Source: Bog-756 sp963833585 (lineage in GTDB: Bacteria; Actinomycetota; Acidimicrobiia; Acidimicrobiales; RAAP-2). From it: a DNA stretch of 64,000 bases. A program made the translations under genes and the position numbers. This document shows, one piece after another, positions 1 to 7,841 of the stretch. The notes under the pieces were generated by a model, which had not been told where the DNA came from, did no database searches, and saw only the letters and a list, made by a program, of their open reading frames with translations. The stretch lies in assembly GCA_963833585.1 (NCBI GenBank), contig CAWHYF010000005.1, positions 992,001 to 1,056,000 on the forward strand, written 5' to 3'. The first letter of the stretch is position 1; each line of letters starts with the position of its first letter.

Positions 1-658
1 AGTAGTACAGGGTGAGCACCGTCTTCTCGCGCTCGGCCATCTGGCTGACCGCCTGGATCAGGGCCTCCTTGGTCTCCTTGACCTCGAAGGTGTCCATGGG
101 GCCGGCGGTGCTGTCGGGAAGGGTCTCCCCGAGGGTGGACCGGTCCGAGCGGTCCCCGCCCCGGAACACCTCGTCCAAGGCGACCACGCCGACGAAGGAG
201 ATCTTCCGCAGGGCGGTCTGGAACTCGGCGTCGGTCATCTCGAGATCGGCGGCCACCTCGGCGTCGGTGGGCGTCCGGTGGAGGGTGGCCTCCAGTTTGG
301 AGTAGGACTGCTCCACCGCCCGGGCCTTGGCCCGGACCGACCTGGGCACCCAGTCGATCGAGCGCAGCTCGTCGATGATGGCCCCCTTGATGCGGGGAAT
401 GGCGTAGGTCTCGAACTTGATGTTGCGCTGGGGTTCGAAGCGTTCGATGGCGTCGATCAGACCGATGATCCCGTAGCTGGCGAGGTCGGCCTCGTCCACG
501 TGTCGGGGCAGGCCCACCGACACCCGCCCGGCCACATACTTGACCACCGGGGCGTAGTGCACGATGAGTTGGTCCCGCAGCGCACGGTTGCCCGTCTTCT
601 TGTACTCGGCCCACAGCCCGTCGATGCCGTGTCCCGCCGTGTCCAATTTCGTAGCCAA
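1..658 (-). CDS. FliA/WhiG-family RNA polymerase sigma factor (3' end beyond window)
   Basis: Alternative sigma factor of the sigma-28 (FliA/WhiG) type, which directs RNA polymerase to a separate promoter class (motility or developmental genes in relatives). The translation carries sigma region 2 (YGIIGLIDAIERFEP, then FETYAIPRIKGAIIDELR) and region 3 (WVPRSVRAKARAVEQ), ending in the start of region 4 (MAEREKTVLTLYY) at the window edge, so the C-terminus is missing. The best start is a TTG at 658, preceded by AAGGGGA about 5 nt upstream; no ATG or GTG fits. It starts 8 nt after the recombinase stop, so the two genes are probably co-transcribed. Family assignment is firm; FliA versus WhiG cannot be decided here. 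Confidence 0.88.
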   Translation of the reverse strand, partial: MATKLDTAGHGIDGLWAEYKKTGNRALRDQLIVHYAPVVKYVAGRVSVGLPRHVDEADLASYGIIGLIDAIERFEPQRNIKFETYAIPRIKGAIIDELRSIDWVPRSVRAKARAVEQSYSKLEATLHRTPTDAEVAADLEMTDAEFQTALRKISFVGVVALDEVFRGGDRSDRSTLGETLPDSTAGPMDTFEVKETKEALIQAVSQMAEREKTVLTLYY

Positions 659-666
659 TTGTCCCC

Positions 667-1548
667 TTAGGCCCGTGGATGGGTTCCCGAATAGACGGTC
701 AGCAGCCGCTCCTTGCTTACATGAGTGTAGACCTGTGTGGTCTGGAGGCTGGCGTGACCGAGAAGTTCCTGCACGACCCGCAGGTCGGCGCCCCCGTCCA
801 GCAGGTGGGTGGCGAAGGTGTGGCGCAGGGCGTGCGGGTGGGTCGGGACGGGCGAGCGACGGTCGAGGAGACGCCGGACGTCCCGGGGCCCCAGTCGATT
901 CCCCCGCCGGTTGTAGAACAGGGCCTCCGGGGGACTCCCGTCGGCGGCCATCGCCGCCCGCGGCCCGTGGAGCCAGGCCTCGAGGGCGGCGCCGCATCGG
1001 TCGTGGATGAGGACCTGGCGCTGTTTGGCGCCCTTGCCGATGACCGTGACCGTACGGCGGCTCAGATCGAGGTCCGGGAGGTCCAGACCGCAGAGCTCCG
1101 CCACCCGGAGGCCGCTGCCGTAGAGCAGCTCCAAGACGGCGTCGTCCCGGCGGTCGACCTCGGTGGGCTGGCCGCTCCCCGGGCCCGGGACCGGCTCGAG
1201 CAGGTCGTGCAACTCGGCGTGGCCGAGCACCCGGGGCAGGCGGGAATCGCGGGCCGGAGCGGACAGCCGGGTGGAGGGGTCGGCGTCCACCAGGCCCCGT
1301 TTGGCGCACCAGACGAAGTACGAGCGGAGGGAGGCCGCCGTCCGGGCGATGGTGGCCTTGGAGTACCGACGGGTGGCCAGGAAGGCCAGGTAGCGACGCA
1401 GGACGATCCGGTCCACGTCGGCCGGACCGACCGCGCCCCGCCGCTCGGCCCAGTCTGCGAACCGGCCGACGTCGGTGGAGTACGCCCGGACCGAGGCCGG
1501 GGACAGGCCGCCCACCGAGCGGCGGTAGGCGTCGATCTCCCAGGGCAC
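667..1548 (-). CDS. xerC: Tyrosine recombinase XerC/XerD
   Basis: Site-specific tyrosine recombinase, expected to resolve chromosome dimers at dif. An N-terminal SAM-like core-binding domain (SPASVRAYSTDVGRFADWAE) precedes the catalytic domain with all expected residues: Arg in YGSGLRVAELCGL, Lys in GKGAKQRQV, His-x-x-Arg in HALRHTFATHLL, His in LLGHASLQTTQ and the nucleophilic Tyr in QVYTHV. The open frame runs on upstream to 1668, but that part is low-complexity Arg/Pro sequence. A GTG at 1548 (VPWEIDAYRR) gives 293 residues, the usual length, and is preferred. In many actinobacteria xerC lies beside whiG, as here. XerC versus XerD cannot be told apart without comparison. Confidence 0.85.
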   Translation of the reverse strand: MPWEIDAYRRSVGGLSPASVRAYSTDVGRFADWAERRGAVGPADVDRIVLRRYLAFLATRRYSKATIARTAASLRSYFVWCAKRGLVDADPSTRLSAPARDSRLPRVLGHAELHDLLEPVPGPGSGQPTEVDRRDDAVLELLYGSGLRVAELCGLDLPDLDLSRRTVTVIGKGAKQRQVLIHDRCGAALEAWLHGPRAAMAADGSPPEALFYNRRGNRLGPRDVRRLLDRRSPVPTHPHALRHTFATHLLDGGADLRVVQELLGHASLQTTQVYTHVSKERLLTVYSGTHPRA

Positions 1549-1812
1549 GGGAGAACAGTACCGGCCCCGGCAGGTTGCGGCGGGTACCCCCGCCGGACCC
1601 GTCGTCGACTCCCGACGGCGGCGGTGGCGGTCAGGCACCCATCGCCGGGGACCGAGGGCTATCGTCATGGCAGCACGCTGGGAACCCGACGGTTACCGGG
1701 GGGTCATCTGGCCTCCGGCCCCTGTCGGGCGGATGTGGCGTGCGGGACAGCGCAGCAGCGTGTGATGAGGCCCGGAGCCATACCGCTTCGGGGTCCGGAC
1801 CCAAGGGGGATC

Positions 1813-3510
1813 ATGACTGATCGAATCGACCGCCGCTCATTCCTGGCCCGGGGTGCGGCCACCGGCGCCGGCATCGCCGTCGTGGGTACGTCGGGCGGCC
1901 TCCTGGCGGCTTGCAGCTCGGGATCGGACTCGAGCTCGAGCACGACTTCGGGATCGGGGTCCGACACCGGCTCCCATCCGAACGGCGTCTCCACGGCCAC
2001 CCCCAAGAAGGGCGGTTCGCTGATCTTCGGGGTGGACGCCGAGGAGAAGGGCTTCTCCACGACGATGGGCACGTTCGACGAGGTGGGGATCATGTACGCC
2101 CGCACGGTGTTCGACCCGCTGATGATCCTGAGCGCCAGCGGCACCCCCCAGCCCTATCTGGCCCAGTCGGTCACCCCCAACAGCGACTACACGGTGTGGA
2201 CCATCACCATGCGGCCCAACCTGGTCTTCCACAACGGCGCCCCCTGTGACGCCGCCGCGGTGGCGGCGAACTTCAACGCCCAGAAGGCCTCGGCCCTCAC
2301 CGGTCCGGCACTGGTCAACGTGTCCAGCGTCACCGTGACCAGTCCGTTGGTGGTCACGGTGAGCATGAAGTCCCCCTGGGTACCGTTCGACTACTACCTG
2401 ACCGGCGGTATCGGCGGTCAATTCGCCTTCATCGCCGAGCCCACCTGGCTGGCCAGTGGCAGCCAGACCAACCCGGTGGGGACAGGTCCGTTCGTCTTCC
2501 AGTCTTGGAACCCCAACGACCACTTCACGGCGACCAAGAACCCCCACTACTGGCGGCCGGGCTTCCCGTATCTGGACTCCATCACCTACAAGCCGATCAC
2601 CGACACCGAACAGATCCTGGCCAGCCTGACCTCGGGCGCCATCGACATCATGCACAGCGACACTCCCGACGTGATCAGCCAGCTGCGTAGCAACACGTCC
2701 CTGGCGTACATCGACGATTCGAAGAACGTGGCCGGCGAGCCGGACATGGGCTGCATCCTGCTCAACCTGTCCAAGCCCCCGTTCAACAACCTCAAACTGC
2801 GCCAGGCCACGGCCTACGCGGTGAGTTCGGCCCAGTACGTGGCCGTCATCGACAAGGGGGTGAACGCCACCTCCAACGGTCCGTTCGTCCCCGGCTCCCC
2901 GTACTATGTGGCCGACAACAACTACCCGGCCTACAGCGTGGAGAAAGCCAAGTCGTTGGTGAGCCAGGTGGCCCAGGAGACCGGTCAGCCGGTGGCGGTC
3001 TCCCTCAACCACGTCCCCGACCCCAACACCACCCGGATCGCCGAGTACCTTCAACAGCAGCTCCAGACGGTGGGGATGAAAGTCACCCTGGCCCCGGTCC
3101 AGCAGGCCGACATCATCAACACCGCCCTCCTCGGATCATTCGAGGCCCAGGTCTGGCGCCAGTTCGGTGCGGTCGACCCCGACCTCAACTACATCTTCTG
3201 GAGCCCCACTAACGCCAACACGCCGGTGTTCGCCATCAACATGGCCCGCAACACCGACCCCGACATGCAGACCGCGCTGCTGAAGGGGCGCCAGTCCCCC
3301 TCTCAGGCCGACCGCTCCGCCGCCTACCAGGAGGTGAGCAAGCTGATGGGCAAGGACATCCCCTATGTGTGGTTCGACCGGAGCACCTGGTCCGTCGCCG
3401 CCCAGCCCAAGGTGGAGAACTTCGCCAACCCGTCCACCCCGGCCGGCGGCAAGGCCTTCCCGCTCATCGGCGGGTCGATCTGGCCCACCCAGATCTGGCT
3501 GAACTCCTGA
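1813..3510 (+). CDS. ABC transporter substrate-binding lipoprotein, family 5 (peptide/opine type)
   Basis: Extracellular solute-binding lipoprotein of the oligopeptide/dipeptide/nickel type (SBP_bac_5), 565 residues. The N-terminus has a twin-arginine signal (DRRSFLARGAATGAG) followed by a lipobox (LLAAC) and a Ser/Gly/Asp-rich linker, so it is probably Tat-exported and lipid-anchored. The family core follows: GGSLIFGV, a YLAQSV segment, NPVGTGPFVFQSW, and a C-terminal YVWFDRSTW region. The chosen ATG has AAGGGGGA upstream. The frame is open for another 1.1 kb upstream, but that is antisense to xerC. No permease or ATPase genes adjoin it, so it is an orphan binding protein or serves a distant transporter; the ligand cannot be read from sequence. 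Confidence 0.9.
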   Translation: MTDRIDRRSFLARGAATGAGIAVVGTSGGLLAACSSGSDSSSSTTSGSGSDTGSHPNGVSTATPKKGGSLIFGVDAEEKGFSTTMGTFDEVGIMYARTVFDPLMILSASGTPQPYLAQSVTPNSDYTVWTITMRPNLVFHNGAPCDAAAVAANFNAQKASALTGPALVNVSSVTVTSPLVVTVSMKSPWVPFDYYLTGGIGGQFAFIAEPTWLASGSQTNPVGTGPFVFQSWNPNDHFTATKNPHYWRPGFPYLDSITYKPITDTEQILASLTSGAIDIMHSDTPDVISQLRSNTSLAYIDDSKNVAGEPDMGCILLNLSKPPFNNLKLRQATAYAVSSAQYVAVIDKGVNATSNGPFVPGSPYYVADNNYPAYSVEKAKSLVSQVAQETGQPVAVSLNHVPDPNTTRIAEYLQQQLQTVGMKVTLAPVQQADIINTALLGSFEAQVWRQFGAVDPDLNYIFWSPTNANTPVFAINMARNTDPDMQTALLKGRQSPSQADRSAAYQEVSKLMGKDIPYVWFDRSTWSVAAQPKVENFANPSTPAGGKAFPLIGGSIWPTQIWLNS

Positions 3511-3515
3511 CCGGT

Positions 3516-3551
3516 CACGACCGCCTGCTGCCGGAGGCCGGGGCGGTCGTG
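3516..3551 (+). terminator. Perfect 10-bp hairpin after the binding-protein gene
   Basis: CACGACCGCC at 3516-3525 pairs perfectly with GGCGGTCGTG at 3542-3551 around a 16-nt loop that can itself fold. It begins 6 nt after the stop codon. There is no U-tract, which is common for actinobacterial hairpin terminators. It probably separates the binding-protein transcript from the two-component genes, whose Shine-Dalgarno sequence (CGGAGG) follows at once. Confidence 0.6.
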
Positions 3552-3564
3552 CCATGATCGGAGG

Positions 3565-4242
3565 ATGAGCCGCATCCTGATCGTCGAGGACGACGAGCGG
3601 ATCCGGTCCTCGATGCGCCTGGCCCTCGAGGACGAGGGGTACACGGTGGAGGACGTCGCCAGCGGCGAGGACGCGGTCGGCCGCTTCGCCGAGGACCCCT
3701 TCGAGCTGGTCCTCATCGATCTGATGCTGCCGGGCATCGACGGCTTCGAGGCCTGCCGCACGCTGCGCCACCAGAGCACCGTCCCGATCATCATGGTCAC
3801 CGCCCGGTCCGACACCCACGATGTGGTGGCCGGGCTGGAGGCCGGGGCCGACGACTACGTGACCAAGCCCTTCGTGGCCAAGGAGCTGGCCGCCCGCATC
3901 CGGGCCCTGCTCCGCCGCTCCCGGCCGGACGAGGCGGACGGCTCGCTGCTCAGCTTCGGAGACGTCCGGATCGAGCCTGACGCCGGAGTGGTGCGTCGGG
4001 GCGAGGAGGAGGTCCACTGCACCCGCACCGAGTTCCGGCTGCTGTGTGAGCTGGCCGAGCACCCCGGCAAGGTCCTGAGCCGTGAGCACCTGCTGGAAGA
4101 GGTGTGGGGCTACGACTACTTCGGGGACGGTCGGTTGGTCGACGTCCACGTGCGGCGGCTGCGCACCAAGGTGGAGCCGGACCCGGCCAACCCCCGGTTC
4201 ATCCTGACGGTCCGGGGCATGGGCTACAAGCTGGCGGTCTGA
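3565..4242 (+). CDS. OmpR/PhoB-family response regulator (MtrA-like)
   Basis: DNA-binding response regulator, 225 residues. The receiver domain (about 1-118) has the acidic pair D9/D10, phosphoacceptor D52 (LVLIDLMLPGIDG), T79 and K101 (YVTKPF). A winged-helix output domain occupies about 128-225 (TRTEFRLLCELAEHPGKVLS, WGYDYFGDGRLVDVHVRRLR, VRGMGYKL). It is followed 3 nt later by a sensor kinase and then a GerMN lipoprotein, the order of mtrA-mtrB-lpqB in mycobacteria. This suggests a role in cell-envelope and division control, although that identification rests on gene order and domain type only. The start is supported by CGGAGG directly upstream. Confidence 0.93.
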   Translation: MSRILIVEDDERIRSSMRLALEDEGYTVEDVASGEDAVGRFAEDPFELVLIDLMLPGIDGFEACRTLRHQSTVPIIMVTARSDTHDVVAGLEAGADDYVTKPFVAKELAARIRALLRRSRPDEADGSLLSFGDVRIEPDAGVVRRGEEEVHCTRTEFRLLCELAEHPGKVLSREHLLEEVWGYDYFGDGRLVDVHVRRLRTKVEPDPANPRFILTVRGMGYKLAV

Positions 4243-4245
4243 CCG

Positions 4246-5790
4246 GTGTCCCGGGCGGAACCGGCCCCGGCGGCCGGCCGCGACCCCGCACCGTCATCGG
4301 CCAACCAGCCGATGACCCTGGAGACGCCGACCACCCGGCGGCATCGCACCCGGCTGTCCCGCAACCTCGGTCTACGGGCCCGGGTGACGGCGACCTTCGC
4401 CATCGGGGCCTTCGCGCTGTCGACGATCATGGCCGGCATCACCTACTTCGCCGCCCGGCAGAGCTTCCTGAACGAGCGGCAGGGCGCCGACCAGCGCCAG
4501 GCCTTCGCCAACGCTTCGCTCATCCGGAACGCGCTGCGCTCCTCGGGACCTCAGGCCGGCCAGCTCATCGGCTCGGTGGACACCCTGCCCGGCTCCCTGT
4601 CCGTCCTCCACACCGGGGGCAAGTGGTACGAAACGTCGATCTCGGTGGGCCAGAGCGCCATCCCGCAGCAGCTCCGGTCGATGGTGCTCGACGGGACGCC
4701 CGCCTACCAGTTCTTCTCCCTCGGCGACACCCCTCAGATCGTGATCGGCGTGCCCCTCCCGGCCGAGCACGCCGCGTACTTCGAGGTCTTCTCGCTCGAC
4801 GAGCTGGCCAGCACCCTCCGGACCCTGGCCTTCGCCCTGGCCGCCGCGGCCCTGGTCACCACCTTGGCCGGTGCCGCGCTCGGGCGGTGGGCTAGCGGCC
4901 GGGCGCTGCGACCGCTGACCGGGGTCACCGAGGCCGCCGTGGCCATCGCCGGCGGGCAGCTGGACACCCGGGTCGAGGCCGGTGACGACGTGGACCTCCA
5001 GGAGCTGGCCTCGGCCTTCAACCGGATGACCGGGAACCTCCAGGAACGAATCGAGCGGGAGGCCCGCTTCACCTCCGACGTGAGCCACGAGCTCCGGTCC
5101 CCGCTCACCACGCTGTCGGCCACGGTGGGGGTGCTCGAGGGACACCGTGACGAGCTGAGCGTCCGGGCCCGCAGCGCGCTCGACCTGCTGGACGGGGACC
5201 TGAAACGCTTCACCCGGATGGTGGACGACCTCCTGGAGATCTCCCGGTTCGATGCCGGATCGGCCGAGCTCTCCCTCGACGAGGTCGACCCGGGGGAACT
5301 GGTCAGCCGGGCGGTCGGGGCCTCGGCCCCGGTCGGGGAGGACGGCCACCGGGCGCCGGTGGTCTTCCCGGTGGAGATCGAGCCCGGGGTCGAGGGACTC
5401 CGCCTCCGGGTGGACAAACGCCGCTTCGAGCGGGTGATGGCCAATCTGGTCGAGAACGCCACGCTGTACGCCGGCGGTGTGACCCGGGTGGTGGTGGCCC
5501 GGTACCCCGAGGTCGGCGTTCCGGCTCGGAGCATCCGGGTCATCGTCGAGGACCAGGGTCCCGGCGTACCCCCGCCCGACCGCCACCACCTGTTCGAACG
5601 CTTCTACCGGGGCAGCCGGGCCGGGCGGCGGGAGTCGAGCGAGGGTACCGGTCTGGGCCTGTCCCTGGTGGCCGAGCACGTCCGGCTGCACGGCGGGTCC
5701 ATCTGGATCGAGGACGCCCCGGTCCGCGGCTCGCGCTTCGTGATCGAGCTGCCCCTCTCGCCGGGAGACACCGGGCGGGGCCTGGCATGA
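4246..5790 (+). CDS. HAMP-domain sensor histidine kinase (MtrB-like)
   Basis: Membrane sensor kinase, 514 residues, presumed partner of the preceding regulator. A first membrane segment lies near residues 45-66 (ATFAIGAFALSTIMAGITYF), then an extracytoplasmic sensor region, and a second segment near 190-212 (LAFALAAAALVTTLAGAAL). A HAMP linker, a HisKA domain with phosphoacceptor H281 (FTSDVSHELRSPL) and a HATPase domain follow, with N box (ANLVENAT), G1 (EDQGPGVPP) and G2 (GTGLGLSLVAEH). All catalytic motifs are present. The start is a GTG 3 nt after the regulator stop, and the end overlaps the next gene by 4 nt (ATGA), so the three genes are translationally linked. Confidence 0.92.
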   Translation: MSRAEPAPAAGRDPAPSSANQPMTLETPTTRRHRTRLSRNLGLRARVTATFAIGAFALSTIMAGITYFAARQSFLNERQGADQRQAFANASLIRNALRSSGPQAGQLIGSVDTLPGSLSVLHTGGKWYETSISVGQSAIPQQLRSMVLDGTPAYQFFSLGDTPQIVIGVPLPAEHAAYFEVFSLDELASTLRTLAFALAAAALVTTLAGAALGRWASGRALRPLTGVTEAAVAIAGGQLDTRVEAGDDVDLQELASAFNRMTGNLQERIEREARFTSDVSHELRSPLTTLSATVGVLEGHRDELSVRARSALDLLDGDLKRFTRMVDDLLEISRFDAGSAELSLDEVDPGELVSRAVGASAPVGEDGHRAPVVFPVEIEPGVEGLRLRVDKRRFERVMANLVENATLYAGGVTRVVVARYPEVGVPARSIRVIVEDQGPGVPPPDRHHLFERFYRGSRAGRRESSEGTGLGLSLVAEHVRLHGGSIWIEDAPVRGSRFVIELPLSPGDTGRGLA

Positions 5791-6407
5791 CCGGTCGGCG
5801 CCGCCCCCGCCGGTGGTCGGGAACCATGGTCCTGGGCGTGACCGTGGCGGTGAGCCTGGCCGCCTGCGGCATCCCCGCCGGTGGCCCGACGGCCATCAAC
5901 AAGAACAATGTCCCCCTGCAGCTGCTCAGTCCGGCCACACCGACCACCGTGGGATCGGGTGTCCCGCCGGCGGTGGGCGTACCCGAGCTGATCTTCCTGG
6001 CGGCGCCGACCCAGACCCTGGCGCCGGTCACCCGGGACATCGCGGTCCCGAAGACCATCAACACCACCCTCACCGAGGTCCTGGGCGCACTCCTCGAGGG
6101 TCCGACCGCCACCGAGTCGGCGACCGGGCTCACCACCTTCCTCACCGGGACGAAGACCCAGGTGTCGGCCAAGGTGAGCGACGGCGTGGCCACGGTCGAC
6201 TTCACCACCAATCCCGTCGAGGTGGTCGGGGCCAACCAGACCCTGGCCATCGCCCAGGTGGTCTTCACCGCCACCCAGCAACCCGGTGTCACCTCGGTCC
6301 AGTTCCAGATCGCCGGCCGCCCGATCGGGGTTCCGACCGCCAGCGGCGCCACCGTCGCCGGTCCGGTCGACCGGACCTCCTACCAGCCCCAGGCCCCCGT
6401 GGCCTGA
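5787..6407 (+). CDS. GerMN-domain lipoprotein (short LpqB-like)
   Basis: Secreted lipoprotein of 206 residues. An Arg-rich N-terminus is followed by a hydrophobic core and lipobox (VSLAACGIP). The mature part matches the GerMN/Sporulation-Germination pattern: NTTLTEVLGALLEGPTATE, then SDGVATVDFTTNP and LAIAQVVFTATQQPGVTSVQFQI. It overlaps the kinase stop by ATGA. In mycobacteria the third gene of the mtrAB operon, lpqB, has a GerMN domain plus a long propeller-like C-terminus; this protein keeps only the GerMN portion. A role as accessory to the sensor kinase is inferred from that parallel. Confidence 0.82.
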   Translation: MTGRRRPRRWSGTMVLGVTVAVSLAACGIPAGGPTAINKNNVPLQLLSPATPTTVGSGVPPAVGVPELIFLAAPTQTLAPVTRDIAVPKTINTTLTEVLGALLEGPTATESATGLTTFLTGTKTQVSAKVSDGVATVDFTTNPVEVVGANQTLAIAQVVFTATQQPGVTSVQFQIAGRPIGVPTASGATVAGPVDRTSYQPQAPVA

Positions 6408-6416
6408 CCGACCGAC

Positions 6417-6818
6417 TCAGGCCGGCGAGCCCGCCACCCATGCCACCCGGGGGGCGTCGGCCCACAGGTGCTCGAGGTCGTAGAACTCCCGCGCCTCGTC
6501 GAGGAACACGTGTACGAGGAAGTCCCCGTAGTCCATCAGCACCCACCGGGCGTCGTCGAGCCCCTCCACCCGGACCGGCTTCCGACCTCCCGACGCACCG
6601 ACCTGACGCTCCACCTCGTCGACGATGGTCTTCACCTGCCGTGAGTTCCGCCCGCTGGTGATCACGAAGGCGTCGGTCAGGCCGAGGAGCTCGCCCATGG
6701 CCAGGATGGCCGTGGCCTCCCCCGACTTCGCATCGGCGGCACGCGCCGCCACCAGCGACTCATCGGGGACGGTGGGATCATCGTGACCGGCGACAGGTGC
6801 GGCACTGAGTGATGTCAA
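6417..6818 (-). CDS. rsfS: Ribosomal silencing factor RsfS
   Basis: RsfS/RsfA (DUF143/Iojap family) binds ribosomal protein L14 on the 50S subunit and blocks subunit joining when nutrients are short. 133 residues; family blocks visible are AADAKSGEATAILAMGELLGLTDAFVI (as two adjacent stretches), SGRNSRQVKTIVDEVER, and DDARWVLMDYGDFLVHVFLDEAREFYDLEHLWADAP. The start is a TTG at 6818, decided by a perfect AAGGAGG 6 nt upstream; the start overlaps the preceding stop (TTGA). It belongs to the nadD-membrane protein-rsfS unit, typical for actinobacteria. Confidence 0.95.
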   Translation of the reverse strand: MTSLSAAPVAGHDDPTVPDESLVAARAADAKSGEATAILAMGELLGLTDAFVITSGRNSRQVKTIVDEVERQVGASGGRKPVRVEGLDDARWVLMDYGDFLVHVFLDEAREFYDLEHLWADAPRVAWVAGSPA

Positions 6819-7243
6819 CGGTTGCCTCCTTCAGCCGCCGGGGCGGCTCGGTTGGGGATGGCCGGATGGGTGGGAACCGGGAGCGGTCCCGCGGCCGACG
6901 GGTCGGACCGGGGCAGGGCGGCCAGGCCGTAGGGGCGGGTGCGAGCCATGTTCACGATCAGGATAGTGAGGACCAGGCACACCGCCACCACCAGCCCACA
7001 GGCCAGGGCCAGGTTGCGACGGATCCGCCGGGCCTCCCGCTGGGTCTTTCGGTCGGCTCTCGAGACCGGCAGGGTCGGTTCGGCGGGCCGTTCCTCCGGA
7101 TGCTCCGTGCCGACCGATCCCCCGCCCAGTCCGGCGTCGGGGATGCGGTCCGGCTCGCCGGCGGGTTCGGAGCCGGCCGACGGATACGGCTGCCTCGACC
7201 GTCTGGGGTACCCGGACTTGGTCTGCGTTGGCCGCACGCTCAT
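6815..7243 (-). CDS. Small single-pass membrane protein between nadD and rsfS
   Basis: 142-residue protein of unknown function. A polar, Pro/Glu-rich cytoplasmic part (about 1-75) leads to a basic stretch (RADRKTQREARRIRRN) and one membrane helix (LALACGLVVAVCLVLTILIV), with a short Pro-rich outer tail. Translation is doubly coupled: its ATG overlaps the nadD stop (ATGA) and its TGA overlaps the rsfS TTG start. Other actinobacteria have an LCP/LytR-type or unnamed membrane gene in this slot. This protein shows only the N-terminal membrane-anchor part of such a layout and no LCP domain. Confidence 0.8.
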   Translation of the reverse strand: MSVRPTQTKSGYPRRSRQPYPSAGSEPAGEPDRIPDAGLGGGSVGTEHPEERPAEPTLPVSRADRKTQREARRIRRNLALACGLVVAVCLVLTILIVNMARTRPYGLAALPRSDPSAAGPLPVPTHPAIPNRAAPAAEGGNR

Positions 7244-7839
7244 CTGCCCGTAGCGTACAGACCTCGCTGGCGGATGCAACGGATCACGGCCTCGGGCACC
7301 AGGCCGTCCACCGGCTGGCCCTGCTCCAGGCGCCGCCGCAGCTCGGTGCTGGACACATCGAGCGGGGCCACCGGGACGGTCACCGCCCTCCAGCCCGGAG
7401 GGGGCTCGGTCAGGGGCGCCCCGGGTCGGCCCACAATGGCCAGCGTGACCAGATCCCGCAGGGCCGGCTCGTCGTGCCAGGTGGTGAGGCCGGGGACCAC
7501 GTCGGCCCCGACCACCAGGATCAGCTCCGCCCCGGGCTCCCCCCGCAGGAGCTGCCGGACCGTATCGATGGTGTAGGAGGGGCCGCCCCGGTCGAGTTCG
7601 GTCCGGCTGGGCACCAGGCCGGGCCAGCCGACCGCGGCCGCCTCGACCATGGCGAAGCGGTCCTCGGCCGGGGTGACCGGGCGACCACCCTCCTTCTGCC
7701 AGGGCCGATTGGCCACCACCAGCAGCATGCGGTCCAGATGGAGGGACACCCGGACCGCTTCGGCCAGCTCCAGGTGGGCGGTATGGATGGGATCGAAGGT
7801 GCCCCCGAAGAGGCCGATGCGCGGACCGCGGGCCGCCAC
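7240..7839 (-). CDS. nadD: Nicotinate-nucleotide adenylyltransferase
   Basis: NadD transfers AMP from ATP to nicotinate mononucleotide to give deamido-NAD, a step of NAD synthesis in the cytosol. 199 residues. The nucleotidyltransferase signature is at the N-terminus (GLFGGTFDPIHTAHLELA), with the family MLLVVANRPWQKEGGRPV loop and the C-terminal ISSTELR-like motif as DVSSTELRRRLEQGQ. The start is GTG at 7839, which places the signature at residues 9-26. It follows the luciferase-like gene with 2 nt between stop and start and is coupled to the next gene by ATGA. Confidence 0.94.
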   Translation of the reverse strand: MAARGPRIGLFGGTFDPIHTAHLELAEAVRVSLHLDRMLLVVANRPWQKEGGRPVTPAEDRFAMVEAAAVGWPGLVPSRTELDRGGPSYTIDTVRQLLRGEPGAELILVVGADVVPGLTTWHDEPALRDLVTLAIVGRPGAPLTEPPPGWRAVTVPVAPLDVSSTELRRRLEQGQPVDGLVPEAVIRCIRQRGLYATGR

Positions 7840-7841
7840 CC

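Noticed and set aside
679..1812. Open frame continuing upstream of the binding-protein gene (943-codon frame)
   Set aside because: It is antisense to xerC; the translation has no domain character and the Tat/lipobox signal fixes the start at 1813.
4372..5691. Long reverse-strand ORFs opposite the sensor kinase and similar long antisense ORFs throughout
   Set aside because: They are mirror frames of GC-rich coding genes, with low-complexity Arg/Gly/Pro translations and no domain motifs.
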